In this document: positions 5,993 through 6,252 of the stretch, in pieces
Layout: each line of letters opens with the position of its first letter
Position numbering within the stretch: position 1 is the stretch's first letter
Origin: Bacteroidales bacterium
GTDB lineage: Bacteria > Bacteroidota > Bacteroidia > Bacteroidales > JAADGE01
Reading direction: 5' to 3'
DNA length: 6,252 nt
Assembly (NCBI GenBank): GCA_026987795.1
Contig: JALSMF010000452.1
Location: 1 to 6,252 of the forward strand
Notes under the pieces: model-generated
The model's input: the letters and a program-made list of their open reading frames with translations, nothing else
The model's database searches: none
What the model was told of the DNA's origin: nothing
Program-made: the position numbers and the translations under genes

Positions 5993-6252
5993 ACAGGATA
6001 TTAAAATCAGCATTAACGACTTATATGATTTAATTGACCTTGCAAGGCTTACACCTTCACCTCGCAACAGACAATCATTAAAATTTTATTTGTCAAACGA
6101 AGAAAAACAAAATGAAAAAATATTTGCAACACTAAGCTGGGCAGGAGCATTACCCGAATGGAGAGGACCGTCCGAAGGCGAAAAACCGGCGGCATATATC
6201 ATTATTCTCGGTGATAATTCAATACTTCCGAAAGTAAAAAATTCTTATCATG
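5946..6252 (+). CDS. Nitroreductase-family flavoprotein, 3' end cut by the window
   Basis: The first 102 codons of an FMN-dependent nitroreductase-like oxidoreductase are present; the frame is still open at the right edge. The start ATG at 5946 lies inside the peptidase gene in another frame, giving a 47-bp overlap. The opening NRTYRRFKQ (residues 9-17) corresponds to the RRSxRxF segment that contacts FMN phosphate. TPSPRNRQ (36-43) corresponds to the PSxxNxQP segment, with Asn41 as the likely flavin contact. WAGALPEW (65-72) and GPSEGEKPAAYIIILGD (74-90) match a Bacteroidota subgroup of the superfamily as I remember it. Because NRTYRRF is encoded within the overlap, the early start is supported by conservation. 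It is likely translationally coupled to the peptidase gene. The substrate is unknown; nitro compounds, quinones or a flavin are all possible in this superfamily. Confidence 0.85.
   Translation, partial: MIKNLILKNRTYRRFKQDIKISINDLYDLIDLARLTPSPRNRQSLKFYLSNEEKQNEKIFATLSWAGALPEWRGPSEGEKPAAYIIILGDNSILPKVKNSYH

Noticed and set aside
1..6252. A defence, mobile-element or biosynthetic system spanning the window
   Set aside because: No transposase, integrase, nuclease, toxin-antitoxin pair, CRISPR repeat, RNA gene or long terminal repeats are visible, and gene orientation changes four times, so no single multi-gene system is supported.

Overview
This is an ordinary-looking chromosomal stretch from an AT-rich member of the Bacteroidota. 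The evidence is low GC with long A/T runs, few Shine-Dalgarno sequences, and exact matches to the Bacteroidota -7 promoter element TAnnTTTG just upstream of three starts. Protein types fit too: a membrane-anchored LytTR regulator, a lipoprotein glutaminyl cyclase of the plant/bacterial type with an extra N-terminal domain, and a secreted M28 peptidase with Gln at the predicted mature N-terminus. I cannot place it more finely; nothing in it is a ribosomal or phylogenetic marker.

Layout, left to right. Bases 1-161 hold no convincing complete gene; they may be the upstream region of a leftward gene whose start codon is near base 19. A clear intrinsic terminator (169-191, read on the minus strand) closes the next block. 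That block has two leftward genes: a four-helix membrane protein ending in a LytTR DNA-binding domain (213-1049) and, upstream of it, a SAM-dependent methyltransferase (1153-2385). A 46-bp divergent spacer separates this from a rightward pair, a SixA-like histidine phosphatase (2432-2914) and a lipoprotein glutaminyl-peptide cyclotransferase (2934-4037). The cyclotransferase converges on a leftward thymidine kinase (4044-4619) with only 6 bp between the stop codons. The kinase is divergent from a secreted M28 metallopeptidase (4679-5992), and the two genes have back-to-back -7 boxes. The peptidase overlaps by 47 bp the start of a nitroreductase-like gene (5946 onward) that runs off the right edge.

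How the genes relate. Most look like unrelated housekeeping or accessory functions arranged compactly: thymidine salvage, envelope protein processing, redox chemistry and regulation. The one functional thread I can argue for links the glutaminyl cyclase, which cyclises N-terminal Gln on exported proteins, with the nearby exported peptidase, whose predicted signal peptidase cleavage leaves Gln at +1. No mobile element, CRISPR array, tRNA, rRNA, phage gene or defence system is visible. I see no strong case for a wholly new system. The best leads are the overlapping nitroreductase start, the back-to-back promoters, the active-site Trp-to-Tyr change in the cyclase and the periodic AGGGA repeats near the LytTR gene.
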